Positions 12,101-22,390 of a stretch of DNA of 64,000 nucleotides are shown in pieces. Source of the stretch: Litoditis marina. Lineage: Eukaryota; Nematoda; Chromadorea; Rhabditida; Rhabditidae. The stretch covers positions 32,216,947 to 32,280,946 of the forward strand of contig OZ038434.1 in the NCBI GenBank assembly GCA_964036275.1. Reading direction: 5' to 3'. The notes below the pieces were generated by a model. The model was not told the origin of the DNA and searched no databases. It saw only the letters and a list, made by a program, of their open reading frames with translations. The translations under genes were made by a program, and so were the position numbers. Positions within the stretch are counted from its first letter, which is position 1; every line of letters starts with the position of its first letter.

Positions 12101-15100
12101 ACATTTCGAAAATTTCGTACCTAGGTGAATCGCAATTCTGAGAGAGTAGAGTAAGATGAATAGTTGAAAACTAGATGAAGGTTTGTTATTTTTTGATGTT
12201 CAAGAGTTTTATTGATCAGCGTCAAATTTCGAATTTGAGGTAGACCGCTCCTTTGAGCAGAATATTGTATCAGTGAACAAAAAAGGGTCCAACTGACCAC
12301 CAGTAGTATGATAAAATAATTCCCGCACTCCAAAACTGGAATAACCACGTTTTTAAAATCAATAACTTTTGATTCCAGACATACACGCCCTATCCATTGG
12401 CTTGTGCCCTGGTTGGTCACAAATCCATCACCGCTAAGATTGAGAAAATCAAAGAAAGCTCGCCAATGTGTTCCAGAGCAGAGTTCAACTTTGTATTAGG
12501 GTGAGAAAATTGAAAATTTACCAAATATAGTTGAGTTTCGGATAAAAGTATGAAACGGAGGGTTCGATCACCAATTCACTGATTTTGAACTCAATTTTTA
12601 TAGCAGTCTGCTGAAACACTAGTATACTGCCAGTCACTCGCGCAGTCACGCATTTTCAACACATCAGAACTCAGAAACATGCAATAACAGAGTGCACGAT
12701 GTCTCATTATATGGCTAACTTTACGGGACTATCTATAAACTTAAATCCATTTGAGTGTTCGGTGAAAAACCTTCGCGACCGAACGCTCTTTGCTCGCAAA
12801 GGGTAGCACTCAACCCTTTTCTACTTCTTAACCGGAAGTGAACATGATGGTTCATTAAATCAACTTGCGAAGTATCATCTACGTTAGAAACATTATTGCA
12901 TTGAACTGGAAACATGTATAGCTGCAGTATAGTTGAATATTTTTCAGTATTTCTTTGTTGTAGGGCCGGCATGATCAATCTTGTGGTGAAGAACACATCG
13001 AGAAATGAGATCGGAAAAAAAATTCTGTGTGGAGCTATTCGAGGACAGAAGGATGGAATGGGAGGAGTACACAAAGACACTGGCTTCAGAACATTCGAGA
13101 AAAACGGCGAGAAGTATTATGTAAGTTTTTTTGTGCATTTATTCAAAATGTTCAATTCTCCATATATTGTTAACTATAAAATTCTCCATATATCGTCAAC
13201 TGTGAAGAAATGTGTTCTGTTCATAATCCTATAACTTTTCCACCATCCCTGCAGGTATCCTACTACGCCTGTCCAAAAAATTTGAAGAATATGAAAAGCC
13301 GAAGCGCCCTGCTTGGCGGACTTTTTGTAGTCGATGAAAGAATGAAGAGGATTTTGGACATATACCACGAATTGAAGAAAACGTGAGTTTCGGAAAATAA
13401 TTCGATATGACGTGAAAAGTGCTCGTAATATTTTTCACGTGATTTACTAAAGTTTCATTGATGTTATGATTTTAACGTGACCTATTTGCTTTGAATGACC
13501 TATAATTGACCTTAGCAGTCCTCCGTTCCACAGACCGAAATTTAAAAAAAATTGAATATTCATTCAACTAAGTAGTAGTTAGGGTAATTTCACTGTTGAG
13601 TATAACATTAAAAGTGCACGTAGGAGTTCTTAGGTGAATTACAAATCTTTTATTGACGTTGGCAGTCCTTCGTTCCACAGAACGAATGTTTTGTAAATTG
13701 TATATTCAGCAAATAGAGTAGTCGTTTAAGATAAGTTTAGGTACTGTAAATGTTCAGTATGACGTGAAAAGGTCACATTGCAATTCTCACGTAAGTAACT
13801 GACGTTTTATTGACCTCAGCAATCCTTCGTTCCTCAGAACGAAGGTTTTGGAAATTGAATATTCAGCGAACTGAGTAGTCGTTTAAGATAAGTTTAGGTA
13901 CTGTTACTGTTCAGTATGACGTGAAAAGGTCACATTGCAATTCTCACGTAAGTAACTGACGTTTTATTGACCTCAGCAATCCTTCGTTCCTCAGAACGAA
14001 GGTTTTGGAAATTGAATACTCAGCGAACTGAGTAGTCGTTTAAGATAAGTTTAGGTACTGTTACTGTTCAGTATGACGTGAAAAGGTCACATTGCAATTC
14101 TCACGTAAGTAACTGACGTTTTATTGACCTCAGCAATCCTTCGTTCCTCAGAACGAAGGTTTTGGAAATTGAATATTCAGCGAACTGAGTAGTCGTTTAA
14201 GATAAGTTTAGGTACTGTTACTGTTCAGTATGACGTGAAAAGGTCACATTGCAATTCTCACGTAAGTAACTGACGTTTTATTGACCTCAGCAATCCTTCG
14301 TTCCTCAGAACGAAGGTTTTGGAAATTGAATACTCAGCGAACTGAGTAGTCGTTTAAGATAAGTTTAGGTACTGTTACTGTTCAGTATGACGTGAAAAGG
14401 TCACATTGCAATTCTCACGTAAGTAACTGACGTTTTATTGACCTCAGCAATCCTTCGTTCCTCAGAACGAAGGTTTTGGAAATTGAATATTCAGCGAACT
14501 GAGTAGTCGTTTAAGATAAGTTTAGGTACTGTTACTGTTCAGTATGACGTGAAAAGGTCACATTGCAATTCTCACGTAAGTAACTGACGTTTTATTGACC
14601 TCAGCAATCCTTCGTTCCTCAGAACGAAGGTTTTGGAAATTGAATATTCAGCGAACTGAGTAGTCGTTTAAGATAAGTTTAGGTACTGTTACTGTTCAGT
14701 ATGACGTGAAAAGGTCACATTGCAATTCTCACGTAAGTAACTGACGTTTTATTGACCTCAGCAATCCTTCGTTCCTCAGAACGAAGGTTTTGGAAATTGA
14801 ATATTCAGCGAACTGAGTAGTCGTTTAAGATAAGTTTAGGTACTGTTACTGTTCAGTATGACGTGAAAAGGTCACATTGCAATTCTCACGTAAGTAACTG
14901 ACGTTTTATTGACCTCAGCAATCCTTCGTTCCTCAGAACGAAGGTTTTGGAAATTGAATATTCAGCGAACTGAGTAGTCGTTTAAGATAAGTTTAGGTAC
15001 TGTTACTGTTCAGTATGACGTGAAAAGGTCACATTGCAATTCTCACGTAAGTAACTGACGTTTTATTGACCTCAGCAATCCTTCGTTTCTCAGAACGAAG

Positions 15101-18100
15101 GTTTTGGAAATTGAATATTCAGCGAACTGAGTAGTCGTTTAAGATAAGTTTAGGTACTGTTACTGTTCAGTATGACGTGAAAAGGTCACATTGCAATTCT
15201 CACGTAAGTAACTGACGTTTTATTGACCTCAGCGATCCTTCGTTCCTCAGAACGAAGGTTTTGGAAATTGAATATTCAGCGAACTGAGTAGTCGTTTCAG
15301 CTAAGTTAGGGTATTGTTACTGTTCAGAATAACGTGAGAAGTTCACATTGCTATTTTCACGTAAGTAACTGACGTTTTATTGACCTCAGCAATCCTTCGT
15401 TCCTCAGAACGAAGGTTTTGGAAATTGAATATTCAGCGAACTGAGTAGTCGTTTAAGATAAGTTTAGGTACTGTTACTGTTCAGTATGACGTGAAAAGGT
15501 CACATTGCAATTCTCACGTAAGTAACTGACGTTTTATTGACCTCAGCAATCCTTCGTTCCTCAGAACGAAGGTTTTGGAAATTGAATATTCAGCGAACTG
15601 AGTAGTCGTTTAAGATAAGTTTAGGTACTGTTACTGTTCAGTATGACGTGAAAAGGTCACATTGCAATTCTCACGTAAGTAACTGACGTTTTATTGACCT
15701 CAGCAATCCTTCGTTCCTCAGAACGAAGGTTTTGGAAATTGAATACTCAGCGAACTGAGTAGTCGTTTAAGATAAGTTTAGGTACTGTTACTGTTCAGTA
15801 TGACGTGAAAAGGTCACATTGCAATTCTCACGTAAGTAACTGACGTTTTATTGACCTCAGCAATCCTTCGTTCCTCAGAACGAAGGTTTTGGAAATTGAA
15901 TGTTCAGCGAACTGAGTAGTCGTTTCAGCTAAGTTAGGGTATTGTTACTGTTCAGAATAACGTGAGAAGTTCACATTGCTATTTTCACGTAAGTAACTGA
16001 CGTAATATTGACCTTCCACAGAACGAAGGTTCTAAAAACTGATTATTTAGCTAACCACGTTAGCAGTCCTTCGTTTCACAGAACGAAGGTTCCAAAAATT
16101 CATTATTCCCCAAAATAAATGACACTTTAAATATCCATACTGTTCAGTATCACGTGAGAGATTCACGTTCTGATTCACAGGTGATTAAATTGCTTTTTAT
16201 TCACTTTGGCAGTTGTTCGTTCCACAGAACGAATGTTTTCAAACTGATCACTTAGCAAACTAAATGGAAGTTGGGGTGTTTTATTGTTCAGTATGAAGTG
16301 AAAAACCACATGTTTTGATTCTCACGTGAATTATTGGCCTCAAATTGACCTTAACAATAAGAAATTCACGTTCTGATTCTCGTTCTAGTTGAAGAAAATT
16401 AAAAAATTCAGTCGTGGCGAGAGTATTCATACTAATTATTATAACGTTTGCGTTCACGTAAGGTTCTCACATGAATTATTGACCTTACTGGATCTCAGTG
16501 GTATTTCGTTCCTCAGAACGAAATATCGTACAATTGATGTTTTGCAAATTGGATAGTAGTAATTGAGAGTATTTAAAATGTTAATATTCATCATTCTGTT
16601 TCGATTGTACTCAACCTGACAATTTCAGGCGACTCCATTTGTTGAAAAAAACGGATCGTTTGGCAAACGACCGTCCGTTTTTCTTGTCTTACGATGGAGA
16701 GCCGCTGGAGAATCCTGCTTACTACATGCAGACGTTTCTTCGTCTCTCTGGGTTGGCAGACCGCCAAATTACCTGCAATGGGGTTCGTGCGAAAATCGAT
16801 TTCAACTTAACCGTTAACTCACTTTCAAGTCCCTCAGAAATCATGATTGTTCTAGGTACGGCACACTACCGCTCAGATGCAGTTCGATGAATGGTGCGTG
16901 AAGAATCTGAGTGGCGGACCGAATGCTGACGCCGCCCTGTTGGCTGGACATAGTGTGACAATTCAGGTATTATTTCATGTCAAACTATTACCATCAAAGT
17001 TTGAATCGGCCTGAACAAAGTTTCTGCTGAGTTCCATCAAAGTTTAATTATAATTGTGAACAGGATCGCACGTATACTGACGATGATCGGAAGCGGGCTT
17101 TTCGAGGTTTTCTACGTCTTCGTGAGTTGGAGTTGGTCGAGGAGTTCCAGGCCGACGTCAAGAAGATCACGGAAAAGAAAAAGTTGAACTTCATGGAGTG
17201 AGTTGAATTAAGAAAAGTGTTGAAGTTTCGAACAAAAATTACTAACTGTATCTCTTAAAGAAGGTAGAATACCAAAAAAAACTTACATAGTTATGATAAA
17301 CTTGAGAACTTCAGAAAAGCGTTATATAGGGATATGAAGAACAAATGAGTGATTAACTCAAGTTCACAATGATATTAGAATAACAAAACTCAGGTATGTA
17401 GTAGCATGTCTAGGGTTTAGCACAACACTAACGATTATTATGAACTAGTATAGCGCTCTGTGAGACAAAACACAACGTGAATTGGGAGACGTTTGACTGT
17501 TGTACACAATGCCTATAATACATACGGTCAGGGTAAAATTATTGAGATCATACGTCGAAGAATTTTGCATTTTCATCACAGCTAAAATTTGGAATTAGGA
17601 GTTTAAAGTGAAACAAAATTTTCCGAGAAAGGTGAATTTTAACGTACAGCTCTACGACTGAAAATCTGAACATGTTCACCAATTATAGCTTGACTGACAA
17701 GAAGCTTGTTCAAAAGATGGTTGAAGATGAAGAGCAGGTATTTGGGTTTGACGAACCGTCGGATGAAGATGATGGGGAAGCCGACGATCAGATATTCATG
17801 AGAGAAGGTGTGTATTGTTATATTTTTGTTGTTGTCCACACAACAGATAATTCTCGTTCAAACTCTAGTTTTCTATATTCAATCATTCAATGATCACATC
17901 AGTAATAGAGAAAAAATCGAGAGGAAACCAATTTCGAAAATGATCAATTTCAGAAGACAGGAGCAGTCGAGCACAGAATGTTGACGCAAATCTTCTGGAC
18001 AATTCTTCTGTGGCAGGAAGTAGTCGACCACGGAATGTTCGAGCAAATTGTTCGCACAATCTTGGAAAAGCAGGTTAGAAAGAAAATGACTTGATTCTTG

Positions 18101-21100
18101 ATTGTGAACCGATTCTGGAGGAGAATCACAAAGAGATCAAAATATTTTCAGAGAACGTGTTTTCAGAAACCCACTTTGATGTGGCACATATTCATTGTTC
18201 CGAAATCATAATCAGGAAAGCATAATATCAATCACATTCTTTAATTTTTCAGGCCAAGTAGCATCTCTTCCAGCTCAAACTCTCCAGAGAAAGAGAGAAA
18301 TGAAGCAACTCACGTCACCCTCAAGTCATAGTTCAGGTAAGATGGGGAAAGAGAAAGAAAGCGTAATCGAAATTGCGTGAATTTCTTCTGGCGTGGCTTC
18401 ATAAACGGCGATCGAAACAGAATTGGAACTTTGACCAGTTTTTGTAATTTTTTATTGGTATATATTTAGATGAAGAATCGTCTATTCCACAACGAAGACA
18501 ACAACGCCTCTTTGTACAGAAATCACCCAGAAAACTACCGCGTCCTCGTCAGTTTGAAAACTCTTTAATATTATCAGTGTATGCAGAGCTAAAAAGTGTG
18601 ACATATCATAAAAGTCTAGATTTGTAAGTGAAAACTTAGAAAAAAAACTATTTTCATCAGCTATCCGACTTCTGTGGTGCTATCAATCTCAATGCAAGTT
18701 AGAAATTTCTTTCGCAAAAATCTGTCAAAAATTAGGATTTTATTTTAAAAACTTCATAGCCCTAGCTTCAGAATCATTTGAAAATGTTTAATCGTGAGGT
18801 GAAATTAGCTAATTTGTTCAGAAGAGCAAGATCTCGCCTCAGCATTGACAGAGAAGACAGGACGCAATACTGTGGAAAAGACACCGGAAAAACAGCCACG
18901 TTCGAGTTAGTTTACCAACTTTTGAATGATAAGAGAATCCAGTATTGAAAAAAGCAAATCATTATTATAAGACATGTGTACTGATATGCATTAGAATTTC
19001 ATAGCTATTTTCTATACAGTGAATTAATTATAATGTGAACTTATTAAGATATGTTGGATAATCTGCACAGCACCTACGGAGATAGTCCTTTTCAGTCCAA
19101 CTCAATCTACGATTTCCAAGGTTTGTATCACAAATAGAATTAGTTCCATGGCACAATCATCTCTGCACGTTTTGTCTTGTTTGTTTCTATTTAGATAAAA
19201 ATTAAACAAAACATATATTAGTGCCACGAAAACAGATATTAGAGCCATTGTATCGATTTTATTTCTACAATGAAAACAGATATGTTAACGGGGTCGTCTC
19301 TTGATTTGTAAGTTTACTAGTGGTTTCACGTGTTACTAGAACTTCAACGCTAGCAACGATTTCTACGTATAAAAATGTAGCCTTTTCCGAGGTTTCTATA
19401 ACAATTCGATATGTAACTGTAGTTTCAACGGAAGTAGGGTTTCACGTTGAAAAGACAATTCAATTATCGCGAAAGTAATTCGATCAAACAGTACTCTATC
19501 AAACTTCCTTCACGATATTTCACCCACTATTCTAACCAGTCGTGCAGTTTTAGTTGATGAAAGAAGGAGGGCCAATCAAAACCAGAGGAGTCAATTTACA
19601 AAAAAATGTCTAAAACCTGATTGATGTGGTTTGTAGGCGAGAGTTTCTAAGTTACGGTTTTGAACTGAATTATGACTTTCAGATGACGACCCGTTGCCAA
19701 CTCCAGGATCCATTTACCCGCGTTTATCCAAACTTTCTGGTTGGTTGCGATACAAAAACTGGCTTGAAATTGTTCTCAATACTACATCAATTTCTGAAAC
19801 ATCTGGAACTACTTAACGACCTATAATTGTGAAATAATAAGCATAATTAAAAGAGACCGAAATGCAACTAGAAGTCTGAAGAATATGACTTGTTTCGATT
19901 AGTCGCGCGACCTGTTTTGCAGCAGTTAAGTTTTCACATTTACGTGAATTAATTTCGTTTTACGTGAACGCTGCTGTTCAGTACTGCAGTAATAAAAACA
20001 CTTCGAGTCGAAAAATATTATTAGGTGCAATCTTGTTGAAGAGGATCTGAGAGTGTTAAAAAATCATGTGTGACCGAAAGTATAGCTTCAGACGAGCCAA
20101 CCACATCTCTCTCGCAGCCCCCGCCTCGTGTCCTTTTGCCAAAGTTGCAACTAGATGATAAACCATTGCTGCTGGACAATGAACCATCCACTAGCGCAAA
20201 CCTTCAAGACGGAGGTGGAGGTTGGTTTTCACGGTTAATTTTTTTCATTTAATAGTAGAGCTCTTTCGTTTTATGTGTGGAGCACGGTGGTTACATTTGT
20301 AGTCTGAACTATGAGGCGACAAATGAATTTCCCAAACAAAAACAGAAAACACCAGATAGAAAGTGTGGTTTGAAATTGTTTTTCCGTACACGTCTGGTTT
20401 CTGGTGACTGACGTTTTATTGATCTCAGCAATCCTTCGTTCCACAGAACGAAGGTTTTGTAAACAGAATATTCAGCGTAATAAGTAGTGGTTTCAGCTAA
20501 GTTAGGGTAACGTTACTGTTCAGTGTGACGTGAAAAGTTCACATTGCGATTTTCACGTGAATAACTGACGTTTACTTGACCTCAGCAATCCTTCGTTCCA
20601 CAGAACGAAGGTCTTGCAATTTGAATATTCAGCGTAATAAGTTGTGGTTTCAGCTAAGTTAGGGTAACGTTACTGTTCAGTGTGACGTGAAAAGTTCACA
20701 TTGCGATTTTCACGTGAATAACTGACGTTTACTTGACCTCAGCAATCCTTCGTTCCACAGAACGAAGGTTTTGTAAATTGAATATTCAGCGTAATAAGTT
20801 GTGGTTTCAGCTAAGTTAGGGTAACGTTACTGTTCAGTGTGACGTGAAAAGTTCACATTGCGATTTTCACGTAAATAACTGACGTTTTATTTCACAGAAA
20901 GTGGCAAATGTTTGCCTTCGGTCGAACAAATCAGTCCAGACGTGTTTGATGTTGATGACCCAACTGAATCGAACTTTGATTTCTCCACCTTGTTGAGTGA
21001 GTTTATCAAAATCGAAACAGATAGATTCCATTAAGCAGTAACATGGCAGATAGTTAAAACATTCTCTCATAAAGTTGCTCGAATGAACTGTGTTCAATTC

Positions 21101-21733
21101 TCGAAAATCAAAACGACGTTATATGGGAAGAGTATTATATTTCTCCTGAACTAATGTTAATAAATTACTCCAAAATGCACGCGTGATTTATTCAATTGCT
21201 AACTCTAGAAAATACGGTATCTAAACTTTATCTAAATCACGAATTCGTTTCAGTATTCTTCTTTCCGAATCTGCAGTTTGTGAAAGCAATGAATAATCGT
21301 TCAAGATGAATTTTGTTATTACAGGCCCAATGAAGGCTCAGAGAGCGAAAAAACATTTCGACGAAAGAGGAATTCTGAAAAATATTTCTGATATAATTGA
21401 GACTTTCAATGCAAGAGAGTGCCTCGATAGTCCTCGGAAAACACTTGCGTCAAAAGAGGAACTGACCGAGTTTCGCAGAAGGAGCCAGAAAGCTCCAGTA
21501 GAGGTTTGTAATTATTATGGTCTCTACGAAGACAGAACATACTTCAATGTTGTCTTTTCTTCGTAAGTTCACGTAGAAACTGTTTCACCAAGACACGTTA
21601 TATTTTTTGGGGTAGAAAACCTGATGTTCCAGGACTTTCCATGGCTCAAAATAGTAGAAGTCGATGCAAATGTGGGTCTGGGACTGTCTGCTAAAGTCGA
21701 CATTGAAGAGGGCTCGGTCATCTGTGGATACCG
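9163..21733 (+). CDS. tyrosine-recombinase-like protein with C-terminal SET-like segment (multi-exon, 5' and 3' ends open)
   Basis: Exons supported by AG/GT borders and continuous phase: 9163-9279, 9938-10150, 11332-11495, 11694-11824, 12379-12500, 12964-13120, 13255-13382, 16629-16782, 16856-16966, 17064-17197, 17689-17807, 17954-18073, 18253-18336, 18470-18547, 18822-18905, 19683-19739, 20086-20220, 20898-20996, 21325-21503, 21633-21733. The catalytic signature lies at 16629-17197: CNGVRHTTAQ matches the HxxR-H-[ST] box II (first H replaced by N), then LLAGHS, then a Tyr nine residues after that His (TIQDRTY). The R-to-H spacing is about seven residues longer than usual. Upstream exons are helix-rich, as in a core-binding domain; SRNEIG at 12964 on is a candidate box I Arg. 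Exons 17689-20996 encode a polar, acidic, Ser/Pro-rich linker with a short internal repeat (SSRAQNVDAN / SSRPRNVRAN). The last two exons are basic, then read VGLGLSAKVDIEEGSVICGY, which resembles the start of a SET domain. Introns hold satellite arrays. The 10150-to-11332 junction is out of phase by one base, so an exon or border there is wrong. A host-type intron structure suggests either a domesticated gene or an intron-bearing mobile element. The family is inferred from motifs only. Confidence 0.6.
9340..9800. repeat. decayed satellite fragments in intron
   Basis: Segments resembling the satellite hairpin and CACGTGA dyads recur: ACGTCAAAACGTGAAGTT with CAGTCTTTCGATCC near 9350-9405, CAGTCTTTCGTTCTCAGGAACG near 9570-9590 (split by mismatches), and a weaker copy near 9755-9800. 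They are highly diverged from the array consensus. Confidence 0.5.
10310..10420. repeat. decayed single satellite monomer in intron
   Basis: GACGTGAAAGTTCGCG, then ATTCACGCGAATTG, then TTATTAACCTTGGCAG and the hairpin TTTCGTTC-4 nt-GAACGAAA keep the monomer order. Confidence 0.75.
10446..11176. mobile_element. foldback element with about 220-bp inverted arms
   Basis: The left arm (about 10446-10670) and right arm (about 10947-11176) are reverse complements, with blocks such as GGCGTGGCACCTTCCATCAT on the left and its complement near 11085-11103. A spacer of about 280 bp separates them. It lies in the intron between the exons at 9938 and 11332, next to satellite relics. The mirrored 65-residue ORFs in the arms are a by-product. 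No transposase was seen, so the element is non-autonomous. Confidence 0.8.
11195..11285. repeat. decayed satellite fragment
   Basis: TTCAATATGACGTAAACG, TTTTCACGTGAATTAGTGAC and GAGCTTAGCAGTGTTTCGTT follow the satellite order but the hairpin's right half is lost. Confidence 0.65.
12623..12737. mobile_element. TATACT-ended MITE, diverged copy in intron
   Basis: It starts TATACTGCCAGTCACTCGCG and contains GAACTCAGAAACATGCAATA and AGAGTGCACGATGTCTCATT, shared with the copies at 23292, 29162, 35264, 36732, 46077 and 48105. The right end is degraded. Confidence 0.65.
13405..16530. repeat. 157-bp satellite array 2, inside the recombinase-like gene
   Basis: About 15 nearly identical monomers run from about 13740 to 16010; GACGTGAAAAGGTCAC occurs at 13761, 13918 and 14075 (157-bp steps). 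Decayed monomers flank them (13405-13735 and 16020-16530). The consensus differs from array 1: the hairpin is CCTTCGTTC-CTCA-GAACGAAGG (9-bp stem), and the second dyad is ACGTGA...TCACGT with an inner GTGA-5 nt-TCAC. Two monomers near 15320 and 15950 carry AACGTGAGAAGTTCAC. The whole block sits in the 13383-16628 intron, between two coding exons of the catalytic domain. Confidence 0.97.
19310..19990. repeat. possible traces of satellite-like CACGTGA motifs
   Basis: Short pieces such as TTTCACGTGTTACTAG, GTTTCACGTTGAAAAG and TTTACGTGAATTAATTTCG suggest very old satellite debris between exons 18822 and 20086. The hairpin is not recognisable, so this is weak. Confidence 0.3.
20396..20893. repeat. 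157-bp satellite array 3 (about three monomers) in intron
   Basis: GACGTGAAAAGTTCAC recurs at 20527, 20684 and 20841, again a 157-bp period. These monomers show the cleanest second dyad, ACGTGAAAA-13 nt-TTTTCACGT, plus the hairpin CCTTCGTTC-CACA-GAACGAAGG. The array ends in TGACGTTTTATTTCACAG, which is also the 3' splice site of the exon at 20898. Confidence 0.96.
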
Positions 21734-21779
21734 GTGAGTCATAAAAATATTATTCAAAATATTTAAAGCAAAAATTATA

Positions 21780-21881
21780 CAACTAATAACAATAATGATA
21801 ATTGAAAAAAAATGATAATAATATATATATATATATATATAATAATACTAGCAATATTATTAAAAATATAATCAATAATAA

Positions 21882-21913
<32 letters not shown>

Positions 21914-21985
21914 ATAATAATATTAATAATAGTACTTGCACGAATAATAATTATAAAAATACTGGCAAGAATAATAATAGTAAAA
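21780..21985. repeat. AT microsatellite: (TA)n and (AAT)n
   Basis: A (TA)n run near 21820-21840 is followed by about 130 bp of AAT/AATA repeats. It lies just after the SET-like exon, where more exons would be expected. Confidence 0.9.
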
Positions 21986-21991
21986 ATGATT

Positions 21992-22165
21992 GTAGTGGGT
22001 GCCAAAGTTATAAGTTTCGGTTTCTCCCCAGAATCGAACCTGCGAGCAAAATATTCGTAGCAGGCCGGTAACCACTGCGCTACTAGAGCACATAACGGTC
22101 GATCTTCGGAATCGGAGACAAGTGTGCGCACACAGCGGGAAATGCGATAGACTGTAGGAGTCTGA
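21992..22165 (-). mobile_element. tRNA-derived SINE, copy 1
   Basis: Read on the minus strand it has an A-box-like TAGCGCAGTGGTTACCGG and a B-box-like GCAGGTTCGATTCTGGGG. A conserved leader with the CGCTGTGTGCGCACAC type motif precedes it, and a GTTTGG/TTTGGCACCCACTAC type tail follows. Four related copies lie at 24873, 30130, 36043 and 37141. Confidence 0.75.
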
Positions 22166-22390
22166 GTGAAAAATATAGATCTACGAAAGAATCACGCAAA
22201 ATATGTGAGCGAACGTAAAACCTATTATTGAAGTTTTTTAAACCCGACTGAACAGTATAAACTTTGATAATGTAAAATTCGATAATATAGACAGTACATA
22301 CCCTCATTGACATATCGTCAACTACCATGTACAAAGTGAAATATTGTAGTTACTTTGTATTCTAACAAACGCTGTTTCAATACTTTTTAG

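Noticed and set aside
12964..13120. Exon length of 157 bp equal to the satellite period
   Set aside because: The exon sequence shows no similarity to the satellite; the match in length is coincidence.
19098..19122. Small exon TCCAACTCAATCTACGATTT... bounded by AG and GT
   Set aside because: Including it breaks the phase, while joining 18905 directly to 19683 keeps the frame perfectly.
22021..22085. Functional tRNA gene on the minus strand
   Set aside because: A and B boxes are present but stems do not pair well, and four dispersed copies with the same flanks show it is a SINE.
21802..22131. Asn-rich and Ile-rich ORFs of 89 and 118 codons
   Set aside because: Translation of the (AAT)n/(TA)n microsatellite.
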